In this document: in pieces, positions 17,412 to 25,686 of the stretch
How positions within the stretch are numbered: position 1 is the stretch's first letter
How the letters are laid out: each line of letters opens with the position of its first letter
Source of the DNA: Armatimonas rosea
GTDB taxonomy: Bacteria > Armatimonadota > Armatimonadia > Armatimonadales > Armatimonadaceae
Assembly: GCF_014202505.1 (NCBI RefSeq)
Contig: NZ_JACHGW010000002.1
Span: 558,001-622,000 of the forward strand
DNA length: 64,000 nucleotides
Reading direction: 5' to 3'
Position numbers and translations under genes: made by a program
The notes under the pieces: model-generated
What the model saw: the letters and a program-made list of their open reading frames with translations, nothing else
What the model was told of the DNA's origin: nothing
The model's database searches: none

Positions 17412-17438
17412 CCCACCCGGTGCAGTGCACCGGGTGGG
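17412..17438 (-). terminator. Hairpin terminator after the TAT oxidoreductase
   Basis: CCCACCCGGTGCA and TGCACCGGGTGGG form a near-perfect palindrome (17412-17438). Read on the minus strand it is followed, after TATCA, by a run of T, consistent with termination of the gene at 17446-18939. It also separates that gene from the sugar-binding protein. Confidence 0.7.
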
Positions 17439-17445
17439 CTTGGGT

Positions 17446-18939
17446 CTAGCCCGTGACCTTGCGGGTCTTGGGATCGAAGTTCATGGTCTTGCCAAGGCGC
17501 TGGCTCATCTCGGCGAGCGAGATAATGGTCTGCACCTTGATGGCCAGATCGGCGTTGGCGTTGCAGTTGGCGGGGTCGTTCTTGCGGATCGACTCCAGCC
17601 AGTTCTTCTGGTGGTCGGGGATGTTCTCGGTGCGGGAGAAGCGTGCCAGGTCTGCTGCGCTGGTGTCGATCTTCTCGCCCTCGATCTCCTCGGTCCAGGG
17701 GCGCTCGGGGCGGACTTCTACGCCGTTGCCGAAGTAGACTGTCGCCTTCTCACCGCGGAACATGTCCTCTAGGCCCTGCTCGTTGACCGTGGAGCCGATG
17801 AAGAGCATGGACCAGCCCGACGGAAACTCGGCGATGATCTGCGACGTATCGGCGACATCGCGGTCCTTGTTCTGGACACCGTGGGTTCCGATGGAGCTGA
17901 CGCGTGTCGGGAACTCGGGGTTGCCGGAGGCGATCAGGAACGGGTGGAGGCGGTGGGGCGCCAGGTCGCTCAAGATCCCCGACGAGTAGTCCCAGTACTT
18001 GCGGTAGCGGCGGAAGAGGGCTCCGCTGTCGGCGCGCTCGGGCTGGATATTGACCTCGGCCGGTCCCAGGAAGTTCCAGGCACGCTTGGGGGCAGAGCCC
18101 AGCCAGAGCTCCCAGTCGAAGGTCTCGGGGGAGATCTCTTTCTCGATCTTGTAGTTCCACTCCCCAAAGCGGTTGTTACGGGTGTAGGAGCTCTGGCCCA
18201 TGACCAGCTTGCCCACTTTCCCCTCGCGGATCGCCTTGGCGGTAGCATGCCAGCGGACATCGGTACAGCCCTGCGAGCCGACCTGGTAGACACGCTTGGT
18301 CGCCTTGACCACATCGTAGACCTGGAATGCTTCGTCCAGGTAGCGAGTCATGGGCTTCTCGCAGTAGATATGCTTACCGGCCTGCATGGCGTGTACGGCG
18401 ATCTGGCCGTGCCAGTGCTCAGGCGTGGCGATCACGATGGCGTCGATATCGCTGCGCTCGATGATCTTGCGGTAGTCACGGTTTGCCAGGACAGGCGCGC
18501 CGCCATTTTTGGTCTTGATGTAGTCGACTGCGCGCGTGTTGTAGAGGTCAAAAGGATCACAGACCGCCACCGGAGCGACATTCCATTCCTGCATCTTATC
18601 GGCGTAGGAGCGCAGGTGGGCGTTGTAGCCCTGGGTTCCTACACCCACAAAGCCAAGCGTGATGCGGTCGTTGGCACCGATGGCCCGACCCGTTGCCAGC
18701 TTCGTGCCCATAGGGAACTTACCGCCCGTCATTGCTTTGGCATCAATGGTAGAGACGGGAATCTGCGGCTTGCCTGCTGTCTTGGCGCCCCCGGCGGGTG
18801 CCGCGGGTTTTGCTGCTCCCTGTGCCGCTTCTGCCTCGGCGGTCACCGCAGCTCCTGTCACCAGCGCACCCGCGACAGTTGTCGCGGTCTTAAGAAAGTC
18901 ACGTCGAGAGCTCTCGACATCTGTCCGTTTTTCGTCCAT
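17446..18939 (-). CDS. Gfo/Idh/MocA-family oxidoreductase, TAT-exported
   Basis: NAD(P)-dependent sugar dehydrogenase family. The twin-arginine signal SSRRDFLKTATTVAGALV (about 10-28) is followed by an Ala-rich linker, so the protein is exported folded with its cofactor. The Rossmann part begins RITLGFVGVGTQGYNAHL; the catalytic-lysine motif reads HIYCEKPMTR. This is the only one of the three neighbours that keeps EKP. The 497-residue length includes the long exported N-terminus. Starts 15 bases from the next gene's stop, so it is probably cotranscribed with the two paralogues and ThuA upstream. Substrate unknown. Confidence 0.9.
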   Translation of the reverse strand: MDEKRTDVESSRRDFLKTATTVAGALVTGAAVTAEAEAAQGAAKPAAPAGGAKTAGKPQIPVSTIDAKAMTGGKFPMGTKLATGRAIGANDRITLGFVGVGTQGYNAHLRSYADKMQEWNVAPVAVCDPFDLYNTRAVDYIKTKNGGAPVLANRDYRKIIERSDIDAIVIATPEHWHGQIAVHAMQAGKHIYCEKPMTRYLDEAFQVYDVVKATKRVYQVGSQGCTDVRWHATAKAIREGKVGKLVMGQSSYTRNNRFGEWNYKIEKEISPETFDWELWLGSAPKRAWNFLGPAEVNIQPERADSGALFRRYRKYWDYSSGILSDLAPHRLHPFLIASGNPEFPTRVSSIGTHGVQNKDRDVADTSQIIAEFPSGWSMLFIGSTVNEQGLEDMFRGEKATVYFGNGVEVRPERPWTEEIEGEKIDTSAADLARFSRTENIPDHQKNWLESIRKNDPANCNANADLAIKVQTIISLAEMSQRLGKTMNFDPKTRKVTG

Positions 18940-18954
18940 GGTACGTCCTTTCGC

Positions 18955-20259
18955 CTAGAGGGCGAACATTTCCTTCGAGAATGTGATTTTGTTTCCGGTT
19001 AGTGCCGCTTCGTTGGCCTTTATCCCGACAACTGTCGCAACGAAACCTGCTTCCGCAGTTGCGTACATCTTGGGGTTGTAGCCCGGCTTGGTGGCCTCGG
19101 TGATTCCCGTGGGCTTGCCAAGTCGGATGGAGTTGAGGAAGGTCTCGCAGGCATAGCGGTTGGGAGTCTGCTTGGCGTTCATCTGCGCGACCTTGGCGGG
19201 CTCCAGTCCCTGAGCAAGCGCCTTGGAGGCATTGGCGACCAGCATGATCCCGGTCTCGTCCCCGACTTGCTCACGGCGGGCATAGACCTCCCACCCGAGG
19301 TTGTCGGCATCGCTCTCTTTAAACATCCAGCCGCGCTGACCACGCAGCAGAATGGCACACTGGCCTCCCTGGATCAGCTCGAAGCTCCCCCCAAAGCTAC
19401 TGCCGAGGGTGGCATCGTAGGTGAGGTTCACGCCCTCAGGGTACTGCACGACGCAGGTGACAGTCCTCAGGAAGCCCTCGCCCGTCCCAAAGCCGGAGAC
19501 CGAGAGGGGTAGGGACTTCAGGTACCAGGTAGCCGTGTCGATCTGGTGGATCCCCACCTCGCCCACAAGGCCATTGGCCCGGGTCTGATCGAGCCGCCAG
19601 TTGAGCTCGCTCTCCCGCTCGGGGGTGGGAGCCGCGCGCCGCCAGCTCGACTTGAGGTTCCACTGTGCCGAGCAGCGGGCAACATTTCCCATGGTCTTGC
19701 CACTGTCGATAAAGTCCTTGACATGGTGGTGCTGGGGGTTGGTTCGGTTGTGCAGCCCGACCTGGAAGATTGTCTTTGCGTTCTTTCCTGCCAGCGCGAT
19801 CGCGCGTGCGTCCTCGATGGTGTGCGCCAGCGGTGCCTCGCAGAAGACATGCTTTCCCGCTGCGAGTGCGTCTAGGACGATCTGCTTGTGGAGGTGTGTC
19901 GGCGTTGCGACAAAGACTCCCTGAACCGTCTTGTCGTCGAGGACTTTCTTGTAGTCGTTGACAAACGTGGCCTTGGGTGCGTTCTCCAGCGCTTTCTTCT
20001 GAAACAGCGGTGACGAGTACGAGTCGCAGACGTACTTGACCACGGGGCCGGTCAGATAGGAGAGAGACTTGAGGATCTCCCTGCCCTGCTCGCCCGCTCC
20101 GATCACGGCGACAGTGACAGGGGTCTGGGGGATCTCTTGGGTCTCTTGGTACTCCAGGGTTAGCTCTTCCGCATGCCCTAGGCTCTGGCTTCCCAGGAGC
20201 ATTCCCAGCGCCAGGACGGAGCCCCGTCCCAGCAAATCGCGTCGTGTTACATCACTCAT
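18955..20259 (-). CDS. Gfo/Idh/MocA-family oxidoreductase, TAT-exported, EAP variant
   Basis: TAT signal DVTRRDLLGRGSVLALGMLL, then TVAVIGAGEQGREILKSL for NAD binding. The motif that is normally EKP reads VFCEAPLAHTIEDA, so the catalytic lysine is replaced by alanine. The rest of the fold is intact (WRRAAPTPERE, GLVGEVGIHQIDTATW). It is a close paralogue of the next gene, with a 260-base tract almost identical between them (19781-20040). 434 residues. The start overlaps the stop of the upstream paralogue by 4 bases. Enzyme activity is uncertain without the lysine. Confidence 0.88.
   Translation of the reverse strand: MSDVTRRDLLGRGSVLALGMLLGSQSLGHAEELTLEYQETQEIPQTPVTVAVIGAGEQGREILKSLSYLTGPVVKYVCDSYSSPLFQKKALENAPKATFVNDYKKVLDDKTVQGVFVATPTHLHKQIVLDALAAGKHVFCEAPLAHTIEDARAIALAGKNAKTIFQVGLHNRTNPQHHHVKDFIDSGKTMGNVARCSAQWNLKSSWRRAAPTPERESELNWRLDQTRANGLVGEVGIHQIDTATWYLKSLPLSVSGFGTGEGFLRTVTCVVQYPEGVNLTYDATLGSSFGGSFELIQGGQCAILLRGQRGWMFKESDADNLGWEVYARREQVGDETGIMLVANASKALAQGLEPAKVAQMNAKQTPNRYACETFLNSIRLGKPTGITEATKPGYNPKMYATAEAGFVATVVGIKANEAALTGNKITFSKEMFAL
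19781..20040 (-). repeat. Near-identical 260-bp tract, copy 1 (in exported oxidoreductase)
   Basis: Aligns without gaps to 21067-21326, offset 1286 bases, with about six differences counted by eye. It encodes the stretch from VKYVCDSYSS to IALAGKN in both paralogues. The genes diverge clearly on both sides. Confidence 0.85.
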
Positions 20260-21416
20260 AGTGTGCTTTCTTCCCGTAGGTTGGTGATTTTCTTGCCGGT
20301 TTTCACGGCCTCGTTGGCTCGAATCCCCACGACCGTGGCAGCAAAGCCTGCCTCCGCCGTGGCGTGCATCGGGTGTGGTTGGTTGGGCGCGGAGGCACTG
20401 GTGCGCCCCGTGGGCTTGCCCTCACGCATGGAGTTCAAAAATCCTTCGCATGCAAAGAACAACGGTGTGTGGCGCGGATTGGTGTCCAAATTTCTCGAGG
20501 GCTCCAGCCCCTCACTGAGTAGCTTGGAGGCGCTCGCGACAAGGATGTAGCCGGTCTCATCGCCCAGCGGCTCGCGCTTGGTATAGACCTCCCAGCCCAG
20601 GACAGGGGCATCGCTCTCCTTGATCATCCAAGCACGCGTGCCGCGCAGTAGCATGGAGGTCTGATCGCCGCAGAGGAGCTCGTAGCCGCCCCCAAAGCTA
20701 CTCCCCAGCGTGGCGTTGTAGGTGAGCTGAATCCCTCTGGGAAACTGGACGATGGCGGTGACACTGTTCTCGTTGCCAAAGCTCGCCACCGAGAGGGGGG
20801 ACTCTTTAAGGAACCAGCTGATGGTGTCGAGCTGGTGGATTCCCACCTCGCCCAAGAGCCCGTTGGCTTGGCCAGGGTTCAGCCGCCAGTTGAGGGCAGC
20901 CTCCCGCTCCGGGGTAGGGGCCGCACGTCGCCAGCTTGCTTTCTTGTTCCAGGTCGCCTCCGCCCGCGCGACATTGCCAAGCACGCCGGTGTCCACAAAG
21001 TACTTGACATGGCGGTGCTGGGGATTACTTCTATTCTGTAGCCCAACTTGAAAGAGCTGCTTGCTGTTCTTTCCCGCCAGCGCGATCGCGCGTGCGTCCT
21101 CGATGGTGTGCGCCAGCGGTGCCTCGCAGAAGACATGCTTTCCCGCTGCGAGTGCGTCTAGGACGATCTGCTTGTGGAGGTGTGTCGGCGTTGCGACAAA
21201 GACTCCCTGGACGGTCTTGTCGTCGAGGACTTTCTTGTAGTCGTTGACAAACGTGGCCTTGGGTGCGTTCTCCAGCGCTTTCTTCTGAAACAGCGGCGAA
21301 GAGTAAGAGTCGCAGACGTACTTGACGACCGCCTCGGGCAGGAGGCTGAGCGCGGCAAGGATCTCCTTGCCGCGCTCGCCCGCCCCGATTACTGCTAGAG
21401 AAAGCGCCTGGTTCAT
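20256..21416 (-). CDS. Gfo/Idh/MocA-family oxidoreductase, cytoplasmic paralogue, EAP variant
   Basis: Like the preceding gene but without a signal peptide: it starts MNQALSLAVIGAGERGKEIL directly at the Rossmann fold, so it is predicted cytoplasmic. It also has VFCEAPLAHTIEDA in place of EKP, so both paralogues share the lysine loss. 386 residues. Stop overlaps the downstream start (ATGA-type) and its start abuts the ThuA stop, so the four genes form one operon. A pair of proteins with the same fold in two compartments suggests duplication followed by gain or loss of the TAT signal. Confidence 0.88.
   Translation of the reverse strand: MNQALSLAVIGAGERGKEILAALSLLPEAVVKYVCDSYSSPLFQKKALENAPKATFVNDYKKVLDDKTVQGVFVATPTHLHKQIVLDALAAGKHVFCEAPLAHTIEDARAIALAGKNSKQLFQVGLQNRSNPQHRHVKYFVDTGVLGNVARAEATWNKKASWRRAAPTPEREAALNWRLNPGQANGLLGEVGIHQLDTISWFLKESPLSVASFGNENSVTAIVQFPRGIQLTYNATLGSSFGGGYELLCGDQTSMLLRGTRAWMIKESDAPVLGWEVYTKREPLGDETGYILVASASKLLSEGLEPSRNLDTNPRHTPLFFACEGFLNSMREGKPTGRTSASAPNQPHPMHATAEAGFAATVVGIRANEAVKTGKKITNLREESTL
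21067..21326 (-). repeat. Near-identical 260-bp tract, copy 2 (in cytoplasmic oxidoreductase)
   Basis: Partner of 19781-20040; see that entry. Identity includes silent third-codon positions, so it reflects recent gene conversion or a recent partial duplication rather than protein-level constraint. Confidence 0.85.
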
Positions 21417-22228
21417 TACTTCTTTAAGATAGCCGGAGTCGCGTCTGGTTTCGGGAGTTTCGCGCTTCCTTTGGCTTCTTTTAGGGACCAGAGGATCCCG
21501 CCGAGCACGTGCTCCTGGTACCAGGGCTTCTGCCAGACATCGACCCGGTGGCCCAGCGACGTGTAAAACACGCGGCCCTTGCCGTACTCTTTCACCCAGG
21601 AGACCCCGTAGTAGCCGGGCTCCTTGGAGTTGGGGTGCTTGTCCATCCCGACCAGCGCGTGCACCTTGGTCCAGTCAAAGCTCTTGAACTGGTAGATCTC
21701 ATCGAAGACCTTGAAGGATTTCTTCTCAAAGACCTTGGTCGCCGGGTGGCTGTCGTCTTCCAGCAGGCCCTCGATCTCCACTTGTGCGCCGTGGGTCTTG
21801 AACTCGCCACCGATCATCTCGATGTAGGCGGGAAAGTCATGGAACGTATCGCTGGCGGCGTGGGCACCACAGAAGGCATGGCCCTCTTTGATCCAGGCCA
21901 GGAAGCCGTCTTTGTCCGGGAGGGGCAGGTTGCCGGTGGTCGAGGCAAAGAAGACACCGTCGTAGTTCTTCAGCGCCGCGACCGTCATCTTCTGGGCCAT
22001 CTCTTCATCGGTGCGGACATAGTCGACCTCGAACTTGCCGCTCTTGGCACCCAGCTCGGCGAGGACTTTCTCGGCGACTGGGATCGAGTCGCCGTGGCGG
22101 AAGCCCTTGGTGACCGTGACCACGAGGAGCTTCTTCTTGGCGCGGTGGGCCGTGGTCGGAGTGGCGAGAAAAGCGGCTCCTAGGGCAAGAGCAGCAAGGG
22201 GGAGTAAGCGTCGGTGCAGGCGGGGCAT
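21416..22228 (-). CDS. ThuA-domain protein, exported
   Basis: Trehalose-utilisation ThuA family (class I glutamine-amidotransferase-like fold). Signal peptide RRLLPLAALALGAAFLATP at the N-terminus; the domain has LLVVTVTKGFRHGDSIPVAE, YDGVFFASTTGNLPLP, HAFCGAHAASDTFHDFPAY and MIGGEFKTHGAQ, and ends VFYTSLGHRVDVW. In ThuAB-type systems ThuA works with a Gfo/Idh/MocA oxidoreductase in 3-keto-disaccharide metabolism, which matches the three such genes directly downstream. First gene of that operon; a purine-rich GAAAGGA precedes the start. Confidence 0.88.
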   Translation of the reverse strand: MPRLHRRLLPLAALALGAAFLATPTTAHRAKKKLLVVTVTKGFRHGDSIPVAEKVLAELGAKSGKFEVDYVRTDEEMAQKMTVAALKNYDGVFFASTTGNLPLPDKDGFLAWIKEGHAFCGAHAASDTFHDFPAYIEMIGGEFKTHGAQVEIEGLLEDDSHPATKVFEKKSFKVFDEIYQFKSFDWTKVHALVGMDKHPNSKEPGYYGVSWVKEYGKGRVFYTSLGHRVDVWQKPWYQEHVLGGILWSLKEAKGSAKLPKPDATPAILKK

Positions 22229-22287
22229 GGTAGTCCTTTCGGTACTGTTAAAGACGCGGCAGTGCGCGCCGACGTTCAGTATAGCGC

Positions 22288-22320
22288 AAAAAAGACGCCT
22301 GGGGAACCTCCCCGGGCGTC
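22288..22320 (-). terminator. Terminator after tRNA-Ala
   Basis: Minus strand: GACGCCCGGGGA, loop, TCCCCAGGCGTC (one bulge), then TTTTTT. It lies directly downstream of the tRNA gene and resembles the stem at 15996-16020. Confidence 0.85.
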
Positions 22321-22336
22321 TCTTAATAGAATTCAG

Positions 22337-22409
22337 TGGAGCTAAGGGGATTCGAACCCCTGACCTCTACAATGCGAATGTAGCGCTCTCCCAGCTGAGC
22401 CATAGCCCC
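22337..22409 (-). tRNA. tRNA-Ala, anticodon CGC
   Basis: Minus-strand cloverleaf of 73 bases: acceptor GGGGCTA with TAGCTCC, D arm GCTCAGCTGGGAGAGC, anticodon stem CTACA/TGTAG around loop TTCGCAT (anticodon CGC, reads GCG), T arm AGGGGTTCGAATCCCCT, discriminator A. The 3' CCA is not encoded. GCG is a heavily used Ala codon in these genes, which fits a dedicated CGC tRNA. Confidence 0.95.
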
Positions 22410-22432
22410 AAACCACAGCGGCCTAAATTATA

Positions 22433-23572
22433 TCAAGCATCCGGTGGCAGTGCAAGACCCCAGGTGGCGTAGCAGGCGCGGCGGTACTCGGGGAAGGTGT
22501 CTTGCTCGATAGCGGCGCGGGCACCCTCCATCACCTTCGCGTAGTAGGCAAGGTTGTGGTACGTGGCGAGGCGGGAGTAGAGGATCTCCTTGCTCTGGTG
22601 CAGGTGCCTCAAGTAGGCGGCGCTGTGGAGACGGCAGACCTTGCAGTCGCACTCCGGGTCGATCGGGCCAGCCTCGTCGGTCCAGCGGGCGTTGGAGATA
22701 TTGATGCGGCCCTGCGATGTGTAGAGCGCGCCGTTGCGGGCCATGCGGGTGGGCAGGACACAGTCAAACATGTCGATCCCGTAGTAGATCCCATCCAGCA
22801 GGTCCGACGGCGTCCCGACTCCCATCAGATAGCGCGGCTTGTGGGCGGGCAGGAGCGGGGTGGTCAGGGCCGTGATGCGCCGCATCTCCTCCACCGGCTC
22901 GCCCACGCTCACGCCCCCGATCGCGATTCCGGGGAAGTCCATCGCGCTCACGGCCAAGGCGGACTGCGCCCGGAGGTCGTCGTAGCTCCCGCCCTGGACA
23001 ATCCCAAAGAGCAGGTGCCCGGTGGAGTCGCCGCCCAGCGCGTTGTGGCGGGCCAAGCAGCGCTCCTCCCAGCGAAGCGTCCGGTCCAGCGAGTCTTTGG
23101 TGTACTGCCAGGTCGCCGGGTAGGGTGGGCACTCGTCGAAGGCCATGATGATGTCCGCGCCCAGCTCGTGCTCGATCTCCATCACCCGCTCGGGGGAGAA
23201 GAGATGCTTGCTCCCATCGAGGGTCGAGCGGAACGTGACGCCCTCCTCGGTGATCTTGCGCAGGTCCTTGAGAGAGAACACCTGGTAGCCGCCCGAGTCC
23301 GTGAGCATCGCGCCGTCCCAGCCGATGAACTTCGGCAAGCCCCCAAACCGCGCCACCCGCTCCGAGCCGGGCCGCAGATACAAGTGATAGGTATTGCCCA
23401 GAATTAATCTATAGCCCAGCTCCCAGACCTCGTCGAAGGTCATCGCCTTTACCGTCCCTTGCGTCCCGACCGGCATAAAGGCAGGTGTCTGCACGGTCGC
23501 ACGGGGAAGCTGCAGCTCCCCGCGCCGCGCCTGGCAGCTGCTCGCTGATTTCTGTAGCGTAAAGAGGCTCAT
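22433..23572 (-). CDS. tgt: Queuine/preQ1 tRNA-ribosyltransferase
   Basis: Exchanges guanine 34 of GUN-anticodon tRNAs for preQ1 in queuosine synthesis. Diagnostic stretches: TPAFMPVGTQGTVKAM, the active-site Asp in MLTDSGGYQVFSL, GLPKFIGWDGA, ADIIMAFDECPPYP, GGVSVGEPVEEM, the nucleophile region GIDMFDCVLPTRMARNG, and the zinc site CDCKVCRLH with a later His. 379 residues, normal. It lies just downstream of a tRNA gene on the same strand but has its own GG-TAGCAT box. No other queuosine gene is in the window. Confidence 0.97.
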   Translation of the reverse strand: MSLFTLQKSASSCQARRGELQLPRATVQTPAFMPVGTQGTVKAMTFDEVWELGYRLILGNTYHLYLRPGSERVARFGGLPKFIGWDGAMLTDSGGYQVFSLKDLRKITEEGVTFRSTLDGSKHLFSPERVMEIEHELGADIIMAFDECPPYPATWQYTKDSLDRTLRWEERCLARHNALGGDSTGHLLFGIVQGGSYDDLRAQSALAVSAMDFPGIAIGGVSVGEPVEEMRRITALTTPLLPAHKPRYLMGVGTPSDLLDGIYYGIDMFDCVLPTRMARNGALYTSQGRINISNARWTDEAGPIDPECDCKVCRLHSAAYLRHLHQSKEILYSRLATYHNLAYYAKVMEGARAAIEQDTFPEYRRACYATWGLALPPDA

Positions 23573-23580
23573 CGGCCCCT

Positions 23581-23586
23581 ATGCTA
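23581..23586 (-). promoter_or_regulatory. -10 box GG-TAGCAT, 8 bases before tgt
   Basis: Minus strand GTGGTAGCATAGGGGCCGATG: TAGCAT preceded by GG, 8 bases before the ATG at 23572. Same arrangement as the other leaderless-type boxes. Confidence 0.5.
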
Positions 23587-23597
23587 CCACTTTTGCC

Positions 23598-24530
23598 TCA
23601 GTACTTCCGACGCTTGATGAGGACGAGCGTGCCACCGAGGGCCACGAAAGCAAGTGTCCCTGGCTCAGGAGCACTGCTCGTGCTAGTGACACGCCCGTTC
23701 TGGTCGAAGCGTGCCTGCCCCGATTCCACATCTCCCAGGCTCCAGTTGCTGGTAATCAAGTTATTGCTGCTATCGTAGAGATCGATGCGATCCAGGATCG
23801 TGGTGCTGGCAAAGTCCGCCTCTGCGGTGTAGGTGTCTCCCAGAAGATCCTGGGCCTCGTCGCGCCCGAGCTTTACGGAGGCAGTGGCTTGGTAGAACAG
23901 GTCGATATTCTGCCCAAGCGTGATGGGCAGGTTGTAGACAAAGTTCCCGGTGTTCTCAAAGACCATCAGCTCCGCCGGAGGGGTGGCGGTATTAAAGACA
24001 CTGTTGTAGGTCTCGGTAGGATAGTAGCCCGCCATGAAGCGCAGCACCGCTCCAGCGTAGCCCGTGTCTGGGCTTGTCAGCGTGCTCCCCGAGACATTCC
24101 AACGAAAGACCGAGTACGCCGCGTTATTGGGAGCGGTCAAGAACTTCAGCTGAGTGTGCGACCCGTAGACTCCCCCGGCGATATAGCCTGAGTCTTGGAC
24201 ATTGGTGACAGAGATCTTGGCGTAGTTTTTGGAGACATAAAAGCCACCCGCCACGGTGCTGGCCATCGCCTCTACAGGGGCACTGTCATAGAGGGTGTTC
24301 GTGTAGATTGCGGAGCCGGTTGCGGTCGCATTAGGGCGGTTGCTATTGATATTCGTTGCGCCTGACGCTGTGTTATAGGCGTTGTAGGCATCCGCGACAA
24401 ATCCTCCGGAGGTATCGCGCCCGAAGATCGAGTAAGTGCTGATATAGGGCGCTTGCGCTCTCGCTCCGGGAACGATCACGAGCCCGAGAGAGGCAAGAGC
24501 CAGCAGGTTTAGGGGAAGAGTGTGCTTCAT
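23598..24530 (-). CDS. PEP-CTERM sorting-domain exported protein
   Basis: Signal peptide LPLNLLALASLGLVIVPGARA at the N-terminus. The C-terminus has the exosortase sorting signal: APEPGTLAFVALGGTLVLI, that is PEP, a hydrophobic span and a terminal RRK cluster. The body is serine-, threonine- and asparagine-rich beta structure (GYIAGGVYGSHTQLKFL). Such proteins are cleaved by exosortase and tied to exopolysaccharide or the cell surface; the exosortase gene is not in this window. 310 residues. Function of the body unknown. Followed on the same strand by tgt; the HAF-repeat lipoprotein lies 15 bases upstream and may share its transcript. Confidence 0.85.
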   Translation of the reverse strand: MKHTLPLNLLALASLGLVIVPGARAQAPYISTYSIFGRDTSGGFVADAYNAYNTASGATNINSNRPNATATGSAIYTNTLYDSAPVEAMASTVAGGFYVSKNYAKISVTNVQDSGYIAGGVYGSHTQLKFLTAPNNAAYSVFRWNVSGSTLTSPDTGYAGAVLRFMAGYYPTETYNSVFNTATPPAELMVFENTGNFVYNLPITLGQNIDLFYQATASVKLGRDEAQDLLGDTYTAEADFASTTILDRIDLYDSSNNLITSNWSLGDVESGQARFDQNGRVTSTSSAPEPGTLAFVALGGTLVLIKRRKY

Positions 24531-24545
24531 GAGTCTTGGTTTTCC

Positions 24546-25604
24546 TTAGTTGCGTTTCCAGAGAACGGCGTAGTCGCGGCCATCGACACTACGCACGGTT
24601 CCGACGATATTTCCGCTGTTGTCAATCCCGTAGGCAAACGAGGAGCGCGGTGCGGTGCCGTTGATTAGGTAGCTTGCCGTGGTGCTGTGGAGATCGAGGG
24701 CACTGGCAGCCGTTCCTTCCCAGAGCAGGGCATGGATGGTTCCATCTGCCTTGGAGCCATAGCCCACCTGGCGGCTTCCGGCGACGCCAAAAGCCCGGCT
24801 GTCGTTGAAACCGGTGGGGTGGAGGTCCACTCGGCTTGCTTGGGTGCCATGCCAGAGGAGGGCATGCGTGCTTCCACTCACGGTTCCTTGGCCTACCTGC
24901 GTATCGCCGGAGATGGCCCAAGCGACGCCTAGGCCAAGATCGACAACACTGGCGGCGGTTCCTCGCCAGAGGAGGGCATGATCCTGTCCACCGGCAGGTC
25001 TTCCCGTGCCGACCTGGACACCGCCTGCACCATCGTACGCTCGACTGAACGTGAAACCTGTGGGGTGGAGATCAATCACGCTCGCGGCAGTTCCGCGCCA
25101 GAGCAGGGCATGAGAGGTGCTATCTGTGGTCTGACCCCGTCCCACCTGAATCTCTGCATCTCCTCCAAGCGCATGGCTGGCGACATAGCCTGTGGGATGG
25201 AGGGAAACCGCACTTGCCTCCGTGCCCCGCCAGAGCTGAGCGCGCTCTGAGAGCGTTCCTTCAAGCCCGGTGAGGCCGATCTGAACTCCCTCCCCAAGGG
25301 CGCGGATCTCACCTGGCCCTAGATCCACGACACTGGAGCTCGTTCCTGACCAGAGCAGTGCGCGCATATCACTGGTATTGGTAAAGCGAAGCCCTCCCTG
25401 TTGGTTTCCGGAGGGAGTGATGGCATTGGCACTTGTGCTGACACCCACGAGCGCTGCAGGTGCGAGGGGAACCAGCGTGTACGCAACAGCAGGAGGAGTC
25501 GGGGTGGGAGTCGGCTCGGGGGAAGGCGCACCACTGCCGCTACAGCCACTCAGTACCAGAACGGTGAGTACTGTCCCCAAAAATAACAGGCGATGTGTTT
25601 TCAT
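24546..25604 (-). CDS. HAF-repeat lipoprotein
   Basis: Lipoprotein signal with lipobox VLVLSGC (Cys21), then a proline/threonine linker. The rest is about six copies of a repeat with core HALLWRGTAASVIDLHPTGF, spaced about 45 residues, of the HAF extracellular-repeat type, usually a beta-propeller-like array. The last repeat includes AYGIDNSGNIVGTVRSVDG. Function unknown; probably a surface-exposed binding or scaffold protein. It is divergent from the SARP-like regulator, with a short shared upstream region, so regulation by that protein is a reasonable guess. Confidence 0.82.
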   Translation of the reverse strand: MKTHRLLFLGTVLTVLVLSGCSGSGAPSPEPTPTPTPPAVAYTLVPLAPAALVGVSTSANAITPSGNQQGGLRFTNTSDMRALLWSGTSSSVVDLGPGEIRALGEGVQIGLTGLEGTLSERAQLWRGTEASAVSLHPTGYVASHALGGDAEIQVGRGQTTDSTSHALLWRGTAASVIDLHPTGFTFSRAYDGAGGVQVGTGRPAGGQDHALLWRGTAASVVDLGLGVAWAISGDTQVGQGTVSGSTHALLWHGTQASRVDLHPTGFNDSRAFGVAGSRQVGYGSKADGTIHALLWEGTAASALDLHSTTASYLINGTAPRSSFAYGIDNSGNIVGTVRSVDGRDYAVLWKRN

Positions 25605-25636
25605 GATTTAGATCCTTCGATTTAAAGAGAAGCTTA

Positions 25637-25666
25637 CGTGAGGTGCGTGAGGCCAGCGTGAGGTGC
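25637..25666. promoter_or_regulatory. Direct repeats CGTGAGG upstream of the SARP-like gene
   Basis: CGTGAGGTGC occurs at 25637-25646 and 25657-25666, exactly 20 bases apart, with a third CGTGAGG at 25646-25652. The array ends 7 bases before the TACACT box. SARP/OmpR-type regulators bind such direct repeats, so this is a candidate operator for self-regulation and for the divergent HAF gene. Confidence 0.45.
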
Positions 25667-25673
25667 TTTCGTG

Positions 25674-25679
25674 CTACAC
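25674..25679 (+). promoter_or_regulatory. -10 box TACACT, 7 bases before the SARP-like GTG
   Basis: GTGCTACACTAAGCCCGTG: TACACT 7 bases before GTG 25687. No -35; the CGTGAGGTGC repeats occupy that place, as expected for an activator-dependent promoter. Confidence 0.5.
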
Positions 25680-25686
25680 TAAGCCC

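Noticed and set aside
17881-19002. 373-residue open frame antisense to the TAT oxidoreductase
   Set aside because: Shadow of a gene with clear TAT signal and Rossmann motifs; no recognisable domain of its own.
24600-25300. Regularly spaced similar DNA stretches, CRISPR-like at first sight
   Set aside because: They are the HAF protein repeats in frame, about 130 bases apart, imperfect and without unique spacers.
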